DNA of 64,000 nt from Enterovirga aerilata (GCF_013044135.1 NZ_JABEPP010000004.1:124001-188000); one strand, 5' to 3'; positions 25,295 through 35,659 are shown, counted from the first letter of the stretch. Made by a program: numbers and translations. The notes: generated by a model from the sequence alone, not told the origin.

Positions 25295-26632
25295 TCAGTG
25301 GATCTCGTGCCCGCGCAGATAGGTCGGGTGCTTCTGGAGGCCGAATACCGCGGTCGCGAAGGAGATCGCGCACATGCCGGTCACGTACCAGAAGAACCAG
25401 GTCTCGTAGCCCATCTCCTTGAACTTGAGGGCCACCGCCTCGGCCGAGCCGCCGAAGATGGCATTGGCGAGGGCGTAGGAGAGGCCCACCCCGAGCGCGC
25501 GCACCTCGGCCGGGAACATCTCGGCTTTCACGAGCCCGCTGATCGAGGTGTAGAAGGACACGATTGCGAGCGCCGCCGTGATCAGGAAGTAGGCCATGAT
25601 CGGGCTCTGCACGCTGCCGATCGCGTGCAGCAGCGGCACGGTGCAGAGCGTCGCGAGCCCCCCGAACAGCAGCATGGAGTTCTTGCGGCCGATGCGGTCG
25701 GAGAGCGCCCCGAAGGGGGGCTGCAGGCACATATAGGTGAACAGGACGGCCGTCATGACGACATTCGCCGTCTCCTTCGGCATATGCGCCGTGTTCACGA
25801 GGTATTTCTGCATATACGTCGTGAAGGTGTAGAAGATGAGCGAGCCGCCTGCCGTGTAGCCGATGACCGTCAGGAAGGCGCCCGGATGCTGCCGGAAGAC
25901 GGCCGCGAGCGAGCCGGCCTCCTTGCGGGCGCGGGTCGTCTCCGACGTGGTCTCGGTCAGCGAGCGGCGCAGGTAGAAGGCGATCACGGCCGCGCCCGCC
26001 CCGATGAAGAACGGCACGCGCCAGCCCCAGGCCCGCATCTCCGCCTCGGACAGGAAGAGTTCGAGCAGCACGATGACGAGCGATGCGAGGAGCTGGCCGC
26101 CGATGAGTGTGACGTACTGGAAGGAGCCGAAGAAGCCGCGCCGTCCCGGCACCGCGACCTCGCTCATATAGGTCGCCGCGGTGCCGTACTCGCCCCCGAC
26201 CGAAAGCCCCTGCAGCATGCGGAAGAGCAGCAGCAGGATCGGCGCCGCGATGCCGATGGTCGCGTAGGTGGGCAGGCAGCCGATCGCGAGCGAGCCTGCG
26301 CACATCATCAGGACCGAGATCATCATGGAGGTCTTGCGGCCGTAGCGGTCGGCGATCCAGCCGAAGAGCCAGCCGCCGACCGGCCGCATCAGGAAGCCGA
26401 TCGCGAAGACGGCCGCGGAATAGAGAAGCTGCGTGGTTTGGTCGCTCTGTGCGACGAAGCCGAAGAAGGACGAGGAGAAGTACAGCGCCGTAAAGGCGTA
26501 GGCGTAGAAGTCGAACCACTCGACGAGATTGCCGGAGGAACTGCCGACGATGGCACGGATCCGGTCGCGGGTGTCGTGATCGTGGGGGGCGGCATGCGCC
26601 TCCGCCATTCCCGCCTGCGCCACACTTGTCAT
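25295..26632 (-). CDS. MHS-family (MFS) metabolite:proton symporter
   Basis: A 445-residue inner-membrane transporter with about twelve helices. The opening [41 protein letters not shown] and [13 protein letters not shown] are signature motifs of the metabolite:H+ symporter family (KgtP, ShiA, ProP). Members import dicarboxylates, aromatic acids or compatible solutes. ATG 26632 has GGAG six bases upstream. It is followed 82 bases later by the PaaK-like ligase, so import plus CoA activation of an organic acid is a reasonable inference. Confidence 0.88.
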   Translation of the reverse strand: MTSVAQAGMAEAHAAPHDHDTRDRIRAIVGSSSGNLVEWFDFYAYAFTALYFSSSFFGFVAQSDQTTQLLYSAAVFAIGFLMRPVGGWLFGWIADRYGRKTSMMISVLMMCAGSLAIGCLPTYATIGIAAPILLLLFRMLQGLSVGGEYGTAATYMSEVAVPGRRGFFGSFQYVTLIGGQLLASLVIVLLELFLSEAEMRAWGWRVPFFIGAGAAVIAFYLRRSLTETTSETTRARKEAGSLAAVFRQHPGAFLTVIGYTAGGSLIFYTFTTYMQKYLVNTAHMPKETANVVMTAVLFTYMCLQPPFGALSDRIGRKNSMLLFGGLATLCTVPLLHAIGSVQSPIMAYFLITAALAIVSFYTSISGLVKAEMFPAEVRALGVGLSYALANAIFGGSAEAVALKFKEMGYETWFFWYVTGMCAISFATAVFGLQKHPTYLRGHEIH

Positions 26633-26845
26633 GCCCATCTCCGAACGCGAGGCCGATCCCGGGCAGAGATCGTCCGGTTTCAACGCGTTCCGAGGGCTAG
26701 AGATGCCGCGATGCGGACAAAAGCCTGCCTGCGGTCGGCCACACCGGCGTCAGGCGCATGGCTGAAGTCCCTGCCCCGCGATCGGGGCCGGCTGCCTTGA
26801 TCGCGTCGCCCACCGCACGACGGCGGAGACGACGGGGCGGGACGG

Positions 26846-27265
26846 TCAGTCGTCCCGGTAGACGCGCTCGTTGCGCTCGTGGCGCTCCTGCGCCTCGATG
26901 GAGAGCGTCGCGATCGGCCGCGCCTCGAGGCGCCTCAGCGAGATCGGTTCGCCCGTTTCCTCGCAATAGCCGTAGGTTCCGTCCTCGATCCGAGAAATCG
27001 CGGCGTCGATCTTGGCGATGAGCTTGCGCTGCCTATCGCGCGCCCGGAGCTCGATCGCCCGATCGGCCTCCGAGGACGCCCGGTCGGCGAGATCCGGGTG
27101 ATTCGGGTTCTCGCTCTGGAGCGCAGAGAGGGTCTCCTGCGACTCGCGCAGGATGTCGAGTTTCCACTGGGCCAGCTTGCGGCGGAAATATTCCCGCTGC
27201 CGCTCGTTCATGAAGGGCTCCGTCTCTTGCGGCCGGTAGCCCTGCAGCTCAATCGACTTCACCAT
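26846..27265 (-). CDS. dksA: RNA polymerase-binding transcription factor DksA
   Basis: A secondary-channel factor that works with ppGpp to control rRNA and stress genes, 139 residues. It has the coiled-coil domain with the tip motif D58-xx-D61-x-A63, and the C-terminal segment YGYCEETGEPISLRRLEARPIATLSIEAQERHER. Only one cysteine (C101) of the usual four zinc ligands remains, the alphaproteobacterial form. ATG 27265 starts MVKSIELQGYRPQ. Longer frames upstream are unconserved. It is downstream of guanine deaminase with a 170-base gap, so it probably has its own promoter. Confidence 0.93.
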   Translation of the reverse strand: MVKSIELQGYRPQETEPFMNERQREYFRRKLAQWKLDILRESQETLSALQSENPNHPDLADRASSEADRAIELRARDRQRKLIAKIDAAISRIEDGTYGYCEETGEPISLRRLEARPIATLSIEAQERHERNERVYRDD

Positions 27266-27437
27266 CAGCCCCTCTGAGTTGAAGCCGCTGGGAGGCGGTT
27301 TAGGGCCGGGGATATATTCCAAACGTCGTTTTCGGACAACGGGTCTCGATGCCGCCATGGCCGCCGCGGCGGGCAGAGCGGGACCAAGTTTTCGGCAGGG
27401 GGCACAACGGACAGCCGCTTCGACGAGACCGCCGGAG

Positions 27438-28745
27438 CTACGGCGCCGCCCTCCGATGCGCCAGCTCGCCCGCGACATAGGTGGCCACGACGGAGCGGTC
27501 GTCGCCCATCGTGGTGAGCAGGAAGAGCTCCTCCTCGATCGTGCGGATGCGCACGCGGCGCCGCGCCATGGCCGGGGTCGCGGCCGAATCGAGCACGACG
27601 GCGTCACCTTCGTGGCCGGGCCCGAAGGACCCCACCAGGTCCTCCAGGCCGAGCGCGACCGCGTTGCCGCGCGTCATCGCGTGGAAGGCGGCGTCGGGCG
27701 AAAGGCTCTGGCCCTGAAGGTGCAGCACCTTGTAGGCCTCGCCCATCGTGGCGAGCATCGAATAGCTCGTGCCGCCGCCGATATCGGTCGCGACCGCGAT
27801 TCGGATCGGGTGGCGCGGGTCGCGCATCCGGCCCCAGTCGAACAGCCCGCTGCCCAGGAACGTGTTGGAGGTCGGGCAGAACACCGCCACCGCGCCCCGC
27901 GCATGGATGAGGCCGAACTCCTCCTCGGCCAGATGGAGGCAGTGGCCGAGGAGAGAACGCGGCCCGAGCAGGCCGAAGCGGTCATAGATCGCGGCGTAGA
28001 GCCGGTCGGCCGGATAGAGCGCCGCGACGGCCTCAATCTCGCGCAGGTTCTCGGAGATGTGGGTCTGGACGAGACAGCCCGGGTGCTCGCGGGCGAGCCG
28101 GCCGGCGGCCTCGAGCTGCGCCTCGCTGGAGGTGAGCGCGAAGCGCGGCGAGATGACGTAGAGCTGCCGGCCCCGGCCGTGCCAGCGCTCGATGAGCGCG
28201 CGCGTGTCGCGGTAGCCGCTCTCGGCCGTGTCGAGGAGGGCCGGCGGCGCGCCCCGGTCCATCATGAGCTTGCCCGCCAGCATGCGGGTGCCGCGCCGCT
28301 CGGATTCGGCGAAGAATGCCTCGGCCGAACCCGGATGGACGGTGCAGTACACGCAGGCGGTCGTCGTCCCGTTCCGGAGCAGCTCGTCCAGGAAGAACCG
28401 CGCCGCTTCCGCCGCGTGCCCGGCATCGGCGAAACGCTGCTCCTCCACGAAGGTGTAGCGCTCGAGCCAGTCCAGCAGCGTCGCCCCGTAGGAGGCGACG
28501 ACCTGGGTCTGCGGGTAGTGGATATGCGCGTCGATGAAGCCCGGCACGACGAGATGGGGCCGGTGGTCGGCGATCGGAGTGTCCTGGGGCAAGGTCCGGA
28601 GAAGGTCGGCAGCGTCGCCCGCCGCCCGGATCACGCCGTCCGCAACGACGAGCAGCCCGTCCTCATGGTAGCGCCGTGCGGCGGCGCCGTCCTGCTCCGG
28701 GTCCGACGCGTACCAGAGGAGTCGGCCGCGGATCGCCTTGATCAT
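27438..28745 (-). CDS. guaD: Guanine deaminase
   Basis: Hydrolyses guanine to xanthine and ammonia. At 435 residues it has the amidohydrolase metal site HIHYPQ (in PGFIDAHIHYPQTQVVASYG), the substrate-binding THISEN, GHCLHLAEEE and the final metal aspartate region VATDIGGGTSYSML, all characteristic of GuaD. ATG 28745 has AAGGAG. No xanthine dehydrogenase is visible in the window. With the BMP-type importer at 5.4-10 kb it points to purine scavenging as a nitrogen source. Confidence 0.93.
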   Translation of the reverse strand: MIKAIRGRLLWYASDPEQDGAAARRYHEDGLLVVADGVIRAAGDAADLLRTLPQDTPIADHRPHLVVPGFIDAHIHYPQTQVVASYGATLLDWLERYTFVEEQRFADAGHAAEAARFFLDELLRNGTTTACVYCTVHPGSAEAFFAESERRGTRMLAGKLMMDRGAPPALLDTAESGYRDTRALIERWHGRGRQLYVISPRFALTSSEAQLEAAGRLAREHPGCLVQTHISENLREIEAVAALYPADRLYAAIYDRFGLLGPRSLLGHCLHLAEEEFGLIHARGAVAVFCPTSNTFLGSGLFDWGRMRDPRHPIRIAVATDIGGGTSYSMLATMGEAYKVLHLQGQSLSPDAAFHAMTRGNAVALGLEDLVGSFGPGHEGDAVVLDSAATPAMARRRVRIRTIEEELFLLTTMGDDRSVVATYVAGELAHRRAAP

Positions 28746-28917
28746 CGTGCTCCTTGATGGTCTCGCGCCCGCTGCAGCCTAGGGACATCCCGGGCGTGTC
28801 GAAAGCCGGGCGCTTGCCTCCGGCGAGGCCGCCGGGGCATGTTTCCGCCACGAACCGGACCTAGGCCGGGGCACGTCTTCGCCGCGGCCGAAGGTCGTCG
28901 CGACAAAAAGAACTCGC

Positions 28918-28933
28918 TTAACGGCGGGGTAAC
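28918..28933 (+). promoter_or_regulatory. Near-consensus CtrA-like box upstream of the DUF882 gene
   Basis: TTAA (28918-28921), seven bases, then GTAAC (28929-28933) matches TTAA-N7-TTAAC with one mismatch. It lies about 70 bases upstream of the GTG start of the DUF882 protein. This is weaker than the two perfect sites in the window, and a chance match is possible. Confidence 0.3.
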
Positions 28934-29002
28934 CGTTCTCGGAAACCCTCCGTTCACCTTCGAGGGCGGCACTCGCCCTGGGACGACAGGGGCAGGGGCA
29001 GA

Positions 29003-30457
29003 GTGGCGAAACCGCAAGGCAGCGGCCGGAGCGCGGCGCGTGTCGCGTCGAAGACGATGCTCGGCCTCCTGACGGCCGCGCTCGCGACCATGTGCGGCGC
29101 GCACGGCACCCAGGACGCGGTCGCCAACGGCGATACCCGCACCATCACCATCCTGCACGAGCATACCAAGGAAAGCGCCACCGTCACCTTCAAGCGGAAC
29201 GGCTATTACGACCAGAACGGGCTGAATCAGCTCAACTGGCTCTTGCGCGACTGGCGCCTCGACGAGCCGACCCGGATGGAGCCGCGGCTCTTCGACATCG
29301 TCTGGGAGGTCTATCGCGAGGTGGGCTCGCAGGAGCCGATCCGCGTCGTCTCCGCCTACCGCTCGCCCCAGACAAATGCGATGCTGCGCCGCCGTTCGCG
29401 CGGCGTGGCCGAGCATTCCCAGCACATGGCCGGCAAGGCCATGGACTTCTATCTTCCGGACGTGCCGATGAGCCGCGTGCGGGAGATCGGGATGCGGCTG
29501 CAGAGCGGCGGGGTCGGCTTCTATCCCAACGCCTACAACCCCTTCGTCCACCTGGACGCGGGCAGCGTCCGCTCGTGGCCGCGGATGACGGCCGACCAGC
29601 TCGCCCGCCTCTTCCCGGACGGCCGCACCGTCCACCTGCCGCGGGACGGGAAGCCGCTCCCCGGCTACGAACTCGCCAAGGCCGAGATCCTGGCCCGCGG
29701 CGGCTCGGTCGCCGGACTGCAATACGCGGAGGCGGAGACCGGCGGCGGACGCAAGAGCCTCTGGGCGACGCTCTTCGGCTCCTTCGACGACGAAGACAGC
29801 GACTACTACCGCTCGGCCGCCTCGCGCACCCGCGCAGCGCCGGCCGCCCGTTCCCGCATCGCTTCGGCGGATGTCAGGGCCGGCGGCAACGGCGACGACG
29901 GCGGCGCCCGGAGCTTCGCGGCCGGCGCGCTCGCGGCGCCGGAACCGGTGGCCACGGCGCGGCTGCGCCGTGGCGCCGAGCCCGCCCCGCCTGCGGATGC
30001 TTCCGCTCCCGTCGCTGCGCCCGCCCTTGCTGCGGCGGCCGCTCCACCACCGCCGCCGGCGCCCCTTCCGCCCGCGGCTCCGGCAGAGACTCGCCTGACC
30101 CCCGAGGTTCCGATCGTCGTCGCGAACCTGCCGGCACCGCCGCGGCGGCCGGAGGAACTCGGGCCGCTGCTCGTCGCCGCACCGCTTCCGCCCATCCGGC
30201 CGGGCCCGGTCGTCGCCGGGGCGGCACCGCTGGTCGGCACCGACCTCAACGGGCAGATGCGCAGCCCGGCCAGACCGCAAGGCGGCGGGACGGCCGTCGC
30301 GGCACTCGACGAAAAGGCCGCCCTCAAGGCGCTGTTCGAAGCCGCCGCGACCCCGACCGCGCAGGCCCGGCTGCAGTTCTCGGCCGCGAGCCTCGACGAG
30401 ATGCGGGCGGACCGCTTCCGCGGCCCGGCCGTCGCGCCGCGCGCCACGATCCGCTAG
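29003..30457 (+). CDS. DUF882 (YcbK/MepK-like) murein endopeptidase with long Ala/Pro tail
   Basis: An exported protein of 484 residues with an N-terminal hydrophobic export segment (TMLGLLTAALATMCGAHG). Residues about 45-195 are the DUF882/peptidase M15-like domain, with predicted zinc ligands H141 (QHMAGKAMDF), D148 and H183 (PFVHLDAGS) and the substrate-loop VVSAYRSPQTNAML. Family members cleave peptidoglycan cross-links. Beyond about residue 260 the chain is disordered Ala/Pro-rich sequence, with a final helical 50 residues (LDEKAALKALFEAAATP). GTG 29003 follows GGGGCAGA. A near-CtrA box sits upstream. Confidence 0.82.
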   Translation: MAKPQGSGRSAARVASKTMLGLLTAALATMCGAHGTQDAVANGDTRTITILHEHTKESATVTFKRNGYYDQNGLNQLNWLLRDWRLDEPTRMEPRLFDIVWEVYREVGSQEPIRVVSAYRSPQTNAMLRRRSRGVAEHSQHMAGKAMDFYLPDVPMSRVREIGMRLQSGGVGFYPNAYNPFVHLDAGSVRSWPRMTADQLARLFPDGRTVHLPRDGKPLPGYELAKAEILARGGSVAGLQYAEAETGGGRKSLWATLFGSFDDEDSDYYRSAASRTRAAPAARSRIASADVRAGGNGDDGGARSFAAGALAAPEPVATARLRRGAEPAPPADASAPVAAPALAAAAAPPPPPAPLPPAAPAETRLTPEVPIVVANLPAPPRRPEELGPLLVAAPLPPIRPGPVVAGAAPLVGTDLNGQMRSPARPQGGGTAVAALDEKAALKALFEAAATPTAQARLQFSAASLDEMRADRFRGPAVAPRATIR

Positions 30458-30493
30458 ATTCGCGCCGGTGCGGCCGGCCACCGGAGGCTTTCG

Positions 30494-33400
30494 ATGAGCG
30501 CGGATCTGGCGAGCGGAGATCGACGCCCGGCAGGGGCGGCCGCCTCCGAGGCGGCTGCGGGCTTCAAGCAGCTCCTGTTCCGCCGCGTTCCGGCCGAGGA
30601 CCTTGCGCTGTGCGGGCCCGAGATCCTGGCCGTCCTCGCCCGCGGCGCGCTCGCCCACCTGGCCGAGCCGCGCGAAGCCGGCACGAGCTCGGTCCGGTTC
30701 ACCGATCACGAGATCCCGGGCGGGGCCGGCACCCGGCACGTCACCGTGCTCGAGGCGGTGAACGACGACATGCCCTTCCTGCTCGATTCGACGCTCGCCG
30801 AGCTCGTCGAACGCGGGCTCGAGCCGAGGCTCGTCGCGCATCCGATCCTCGCGGTCGAGCGCGGGCCCGACCGGTCGCTCGCCCGTCTTCTCGGCGAGGC
30901 CGCGACCGAGCCGCGCGGCGTCGCGCGCGAAAGCCTGATCCACATCCATCTCGACCGACTGGACGAGGCCGAGCGCGACCGGCTCCGGGCCGGGCTCGAC
31001 CGCGTCTACGCCGATGTCCGGGCGGCCGTCTCGGACGGCGAGCGCATGCGCTCTCAGCTCCAGGCGCTCGCGGCCGAGTACCGCCAGAGGCCGCCCGCCC
31101 TCGAACCAGCCGAAATCGACGAGGCCGCCTCGTTCCTCGAATGGCTGGCCGCGGGCAACTTCATCCTGCTCGGCGCCCGCGCGCACCGCATCCTGGAGGG
31201 CGAGGTCGCGTCCGAGGCGCTGGAGGGCTCGGGCCTCGGGCTCCTGAGCGACCCGGCCATCAACGTCCTGAAGCGCCGCGGCGAGCTCGTCGCGGTCACG
31301 CCCGAGCTGCGCGCCTTCCTCGACCGGCCGCGGCTGCTCTTCATCACCAAGGCGAGCGTGAAGTCGCGCGTCCATCGGCGCGCCTATCTCGACTATGTGG
31401 GCGCGAAACTGTTCAGCCCCTCGGGCCGGCTCTGGGGCGAGTTCGCGCTGGTCGGCCTGTTCACGGCGACCGCCTATACGAGCTCGATCGCAGGCGTCCC
31501 TTATCTGCGGCGCAAGGCCGCCCGCATCCTCGACCGCGCCGGCTTCGATCCCGCGAGCTTCGACGGACGCTCCCTGACGCAGGTGCTGGAGGTCTTCCCG
31601 CGCGACGAGCTGTTCCAGATCGACGAGGACACGCTCTTCGCCTTCGCGCTCGACGTGCTGCATCTCGCCGAGCATCCGCGCATCCGCGCGCTGATCCGGC
31701 CGGACCGGTTCGGCCGCTTCGTCTCGGCGATCGTCTACGTCCCCAAGGACCGCTACGATTCGGATGTCCGGCGCCGGGTCGGCGAGTATCTCGCGAAAAG
31801 CTTCGACGGGCGCGTCTCGGCCGCCTATCCGGCCTATCCGGAAGGGCCGCTCGCGCGCACCCACTTCATCATCGGGCGGGACGGCGACACGGTGCCGGAC
31901 GTCCCGCGCGAGGAGATCGAGCGCGGCATCGCCGAGATCGTCCGCACCTGGTCGGACAAGCTCGCCCACGCGCTCGATTCCGCGCTGCCGCCGGCGCGGG
32001 CGCGCGAGCTCTCGGCCCGCTACGCGGAGGCCTTCGGGGCGGCCTACCGGGACGCCTTCGAGCCGGCGCAGGCGGTGACGGATATCGACACGATCGAGCG
32101 CCTGTCGGAGGCGCGGCCGCGCGCGGTCGATCTCTACCGGCGCGAGGGCGACCCCGCCGAGCGGGTGAACCTCAAGCTCTTCTCCCGCGGCGCGAGCCTG
32201 CCGCTCTCGGACCGCGTGCCCCTGCTCGAGCGACTCGGCTTCCGGGTGGTGAACGAGCGCACCTACCGGATCGCGCCGGCGGGCTCGGAGCCGTCCTCCC
32301 GCATCTGGCTGCACGACATGGCGCTGGAGCGCGCGACCGGGGCGCCGATCGCCATCGAGGAGATCGAGGCCCGCGTCGAGGCGGCGCTGCTCGCGATCTT
32401 CCGCGGCGTCACGGAATCGGACGGGTTCAACAAGCTCGTCCTGGAGGCGGGGCTCGGCTGGCGCGAGGCCGCGCTCATGCGCGCCTTCGGCCGCTATCTC
32501 CGCCAGGTCGTCATCCCCTACGGGCAGGAATATCTCGCCTCGGTCCTGGCCCGCCACCCGGCCATCGTCGGCCAGCTCCTGGCCCTGTTCTACGCCCGCT
32601 TCGACCCGCACCCGGCGGAAGGCCGGCCGGGCGAGGAGGAGGTGAGTCGCGAGCTCGCCGGGCTGCTCGCCGAGGTCGCCAGCCTGGAGGAGGACCGCAT
32701 CCTCCGCCGCTTCCTGAACCTGATCGAGGCCTGCGTCCGGACCAATTTCTTCCGCATCGGCGAGAACGGGCTGCCGGTCGAGACGATCGCCTTTAAGTTC
32801 GAGGGCGCGCGCGTCGAGGAGCTGCCGAAGCCGCATCCCCTCTACGAGATCTTCATGAACTCGCCGCGGCTCGAGGCGCTGCATCTGCGCTTCGGCAAGG
32901 TGGCGCGCGGCGGCATCCGCTGGACCGACCGGCCGCAGGACTTCCGCACCGAGATCCTGGGCCTCGTGAAGGCGCAGCAGGTGAAGAACGCCGTGATCGT
33001 GCCGGTCGGCGCGAAGGGCGGCTTCTTCCCGAAGCTCCTGCCCCCTCCCGGCGATCGCGCGGCCTGGATGGAGGAAGGGACGCAAGCCTACCGTCTCTTC
33101 ATCCGCACGCTCCTGGACGTCACGGACGACCTCGAGGGCGACCGCGTCGTGCCGCCGCCGGACGTGCTGCGCCGCGACGGCGACGACCCCTATCTCGTGG
33201 TCGCGGCCGACAAGGGCACGGCCACCTTCTCCGACACCGCCAACGCCATCTCGCTGGAGCGGGGATACTGGCTCGGCGACGCCTTCGCGTCAGGCGGCTC
33301 GCAGGGCTACGATCACAAGAGGATGGGCATCACGGCGCGCGGCGCCTGGGAGGCCGTGAAGCGCCATTTCCGCGAGATCGACATCGACATCCAGGCCGAA

Positions 33401-35296
33401 CCCGTGACGGTCGTCGGCGTCGGCGACATGTCGGGCGACGTCTTCGGCAACGGCATGCTGCTCTCGCGCGCGATCAAGCTCGTCGCCGCCTTCGACCACC
33501 GCGACATCTTCATCGACCCCGATCCCGATCCGGCGCGCGCCTGGGCCGAGCGCAAGCGCCTGTTCGACCTGCCGCGCTCGAGCTGGGCCGATTACAACCG
33601 CGCGCTCATCTCGGCCGGCGGCGGCGTGTTTTCGCGCTCGTCGAAGTCGATCCCGCTCTCGCCGGAGGCCCGGAAGGTGCTCGGCCTGGACAAGGCGGAC
33701 GCGACCCCGAACGAGGTGATGAGCGCGATCCTGTCTGCGCCGGTGGGGCTCCTCTTCTTCGGCGGCATCGGCACCTATATCCGCGCCTCCGACGAGACGG
33801 ATGCCGCGGCCGGGGACCGCGCCAACGACCCGATCCGGATCGCCGGGTCCGCCGTGCGGGCCAGGGTGATCGGCGAGGGCGCCAATCTCGGCATGACCCA
33901 GCGCGGCCGGATCGAGGCCGCACGGCACGGCGTCCGGCTCAACACGGACGCGATCGACAACTCCGCCGGCGTGAACACCTCCGACGTGGAGGTGAACATC
34001 AAGATCGCGCTCGCCATGCCGGTCCGGGACGGACGGCTCGACGGGGAGGCGCGGAACGCGCTGCTCACCGGGATGACGGACGAGGTGGCCCGGCTCGTCC
34101 TGCGCAACAATTATCTCCAGACCCTCGCGCTCTCCCTCGCCGAGCGGCGCGGCATCGGCGATCTCGGCTTCCTGGAGCGCCTGATGAGCGTGCTGGAAGG
34201 CGCCGGGCGGCTCGACCGCCCGCTGGAATTCCTGCCCGGTACGGCCGAGATCGAGGCGCGACGGGCGCAGGGAGCCGGCCTGACCCGGCCCGAACTCGCG
34301 GTGCTTATCGCCTATGCCAAGCTCGCGCTGCACGACGAGCTGCTCGCGAGCGCGGTGCCCGACGACCCGTATCTCGGCCGCGAGCTCGAGCGCTATTTCC
34401 CGGTCCCCCTGCGCGAGCGTTTCCCGGACGCCGTGGCGGGCCATCGGCTGCGGCGCGAGATCATCGCGACCCAACTCGCCAATGCCATCGTCAACCGCGG
34501 CGGGCCGAGCGTCGTCACGCGTCTTGCGGACGAGACGGGCGCGGATGCCCCGACGATCGCGGCGGCCTATGCGGCGACCCGCGACACCTTCGGCCTGCTC
34601 GCGCTCAACAACGCGGTCGATGCGCTCGACGGCCGGATTCCGGGCGCGCTCCAGCTCGAACTCTATGCCGCGATCCAGGACCTGACGCTGTCCCGGATGG
34701 TCTGGTTCACGCGCAATGTCGATTTCCGGCAGCACCGGCTCGACGAGGTGGTCGGGCTCTATGCCGCCGGCATCGCGGAGGTCGCGGAAGTTCTGGATGC
34801 GGCGCTCGCGCCCGCCTCGCGGGAGGGATGGGCGGCGCGCACGGCGAGGCTCGTCGCCGGCGGCGTCCCCGACGACCTCGCCCGGCGGATCGCCGCGCTG
34901 CAGGACCTCGTCGCCGCGCCGGACATCGTGCTCGTCGCGAACCGCACGGGCCGGCCGGTGGTGGAGATCGCCCGCATCCATTTCGCGGCAGATGGCCTGT
35001 TCGGGCTCGGCGAGCTGGCGGGCTCCGCCGCAGCCATCCCGGTTACCGACCACTACGACCGGCTGGCGCGCGACCGGGCCGTGGACGCGCTGGCGGCAGC
35101 GCACCGCCGGCTCACGGCCGAAATCGCCGCACGGGACGGCGAGGCCGGTCCGGACCGCGTCCGGGCCTGGGCGACCACACGGGGCGGCGAGGTCGAGCGC
35201 ATCCGCGGCGCCGTCCAGGCGATCGCGAGCTCCGGCCTCACCGTTTCGAAGCTCACGGTCGCGGCGAGCCTCCTGGCCGATCTCGCAAAGGAATGA
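30494..35296 (+). CDS. gdhB: NAD-specific glutamate dehydrogenase, large (180 kDa) type
   Basis: Oxidatively deaminates glutamate to 2-oxoglutarate with NAD+, feeding amino-acid carbon into the TCA cycle. The length of 1600 residues matches the L-GDH180 class (GDH_2/Bac_GDH). ACT-like regulatory segments occupy the N-terminal half. The catalytic core is marked by ARGGIRWTDRPQDFRTEILG, KNAVIVPVGAKGGFFPK, VVAADKGTATFSDTAN and VGVGDMSGDVFGNGML, which includes the substrate lysines and the dinucleotide region. It starts 36 bases after the DUF882 gene, but probably has its own promoter. In Caulobacter-like bacteria this class also affects division (GdhZ). Confidence 0.96.
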   Translation: MSADLASGDRRPAGAAASEAAAGFKQLLFRRVPAEDLALCGPEILAVLARGALAHLAEPREAGTSSVRFTDHEIPGGAGTRHVTVLEAVNDDMPFLLDSTLAELVERGLEPRLVAHPILAVERGPDRSLARLLGEAATEPRGVARESLIHIHLDRLDEAERDRLRAGLDRVYADVRAAVSDGERMRSQLQALAAEYRQRPPALEPAEIDEAASFLEWLAAGNFILLGARAHRILEGEVASEALEGSGLGLLSDPAINVLKRRGELVAVTPELRAFLDRPRLLFITKASVKSRVHRRAYLDYVGAKLFSPSGRLWGEFALVGLFTATAYTSSIAGVPYLRRKAARILDRAGFDPASFDGRSLTQVLEVFPRDELFQIDEDTLFAFALDVLHLAEHPRIRALIRPDRFGRFVSAIVYVPKDRYDSDVRRRVGEYLAKSFDGRVSAAYPAYPEGPLARTHFIIGRDGDTVPDVPREEIERGIAEIVRTWSDKLAHALDSALPPARARELSARYAEAFGAAYRDAFEPAQAVTDIDTIERLSEARPRAVDLYRREGDPAERVNLKLFSRGASLPLSDRVPLLERLGFRVVNERTYRIAPAGSEPSSRIWLHDMALERATGAPIAIEEIEARVEAALLAIFRGVTESDGFNKLVLEAGLGWREAALMRAFGRYLRQVVIPYGQEYLASVLARHPAIVGQLLALFYARFDPHPAEGRPGEEEVSRELAGLLAEVASLEEDRILRRFLNLIEACVRTNFFRIGENGLPVETIAFKFEGARVEELPKPHPLYEIFMNSPRLEALHLRFGKVARGGIRWTDRPQDFRTEILGLVKAQQVKNAVIVPVGAKGGFFPKLLPPPGDRAAWMEEGTQAYRLFIRTLLDVTDDLEGDRVVPPPDVLRRDGDDPYLVVAADKGTATFSDTANAISLERGYWLGDAFASGGSQGYDHKRMGITARGAWEAVKRHFREIDIDIQAEPVTVVGVGDMSGDVFGNGMLLSRAIKLVAAFDHRDIFIDPDPDPARAWAERKRLFDLPRSSWADYNRALISAGGGVFSRSSKSIPLSPEARKVLGLDKADATPNEVMSAILSAPVGLLFFGGIGTYIRASDETDAAAGDRANDPIRIAGSAVRARVIGEGANLGMTQRGRIEAARHGVRLNTDAIDNSAGVNTSDVEVNIKIALAMPVRDGRLDGEARNALLTGMTDEVARLVLRNNYLQTLALSLAERRGIGDLGFLERLMSVLEGAGRLDRPLEFLPGTAEIEARRAQGAGLTRPELAVLIAYAKLALHDELLASAVPDDPYLGRELERYFPVPLRERFPDAVAGHRLRREIIATQLANAIVNRGGPSVVTRLADETGADAPTIAAAYAATRDTFGLLALNNAVDALDGRIPGALQLELYAAIQDLTLSRMVWFTRNVDFRQHRLDEVVGLYAAGIAEVAEVLDAALAPASREGWAARTARLVAGGVPDDLARRIAALQDLVAAPDIVLVANRTGRPVVEIARIHFAADGLFGLGELAGSAAAIPVTDHYDRLARDRAVDALAAAHRRLTAEIAARDGEAGPDRVRAWATTRGGEVERIRGAVQAIASSGLTVSKLTVAASLLADLAKE

Positions 35297-35401
35297 GGCG
35301 GGCACAGGCGGCATCTTGATCGATGGCTGCCGAGGCAGCGCTCGCCAAGCTGGCCCCGGGCCCTGCCGCGCTTCGTCTTGCCTAATGCCGGAGCGGCTGA
35401 G

Positions 35402-35638
35402 CTACTCCGCCGGGGCGCTCGTGGTCAGGGCCAGCGCGTGCAGGACCCCGCCCATGTTCCCCTTCAGCGCGCCGTAGACCATCTGGTGCTGCTGCACGCG
35501 GCTCTTGCCGCGGAAGGCCGCGGACGTGACCGTCGCGGCGTAGTGGTTCCCGTCGCCGGCGAGATCGCGGATCTCAACGCTCGCATCCGGCAACGCCTCC
35601 TTGATCATGCGCTCGATCTCGGCCGCATCCATGGCCAT
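35402..35638 (-). CDS. bolA: BolA-family protein
   Basis: A 78-residue BolA-fold protein that partners with monothiol glutaredoxins in iron-sulfur trafficking and iron sensing. The core GNHYAATVTSAAFRGKSRVQQHQMVYGAL carries the conserved HH-region histidine and the S/R-x-x-QHQxVY motif. It has a GGAG site nine bases before ATG 35638. It lies directly downstream of purL (22-base gap), a conserved alphaproteobacterial order. The usual next gene, grxD, is absent here and is found at 20.7 kb. Confidence 0.93.
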   Translation of the reverse strand: MAMDAAEIERMIKEALPDASVEIRDLAGDGNHYAATVTSAAFRGKSRVQQHQMVYGALKGNMGGVLHALALTTSAPAE

Positions 35639-35659
35639 GGGTGGAAGCTCCTCTATGCG

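Noticed and set aside
27266-27437. Gap between dksA and guaD examined for a riboswitch (a purine riboswitch would be tempting)
   Set aside because: No conserved three-way junction core or aptamer pattern is recognisable; it is probably just the dksA promoter region.
28742-33085. Very long open frame (1447 codons) on the minus strand opposite the DUF882 and NAD-glutamate dehydrogenase genes
   Set aside because: It is antisense to two clearly recognised genes, is Arg/Glu/Ala/Asp-rich with no domain pattern, and such frames are a normal by-product of high-GC codon bias.
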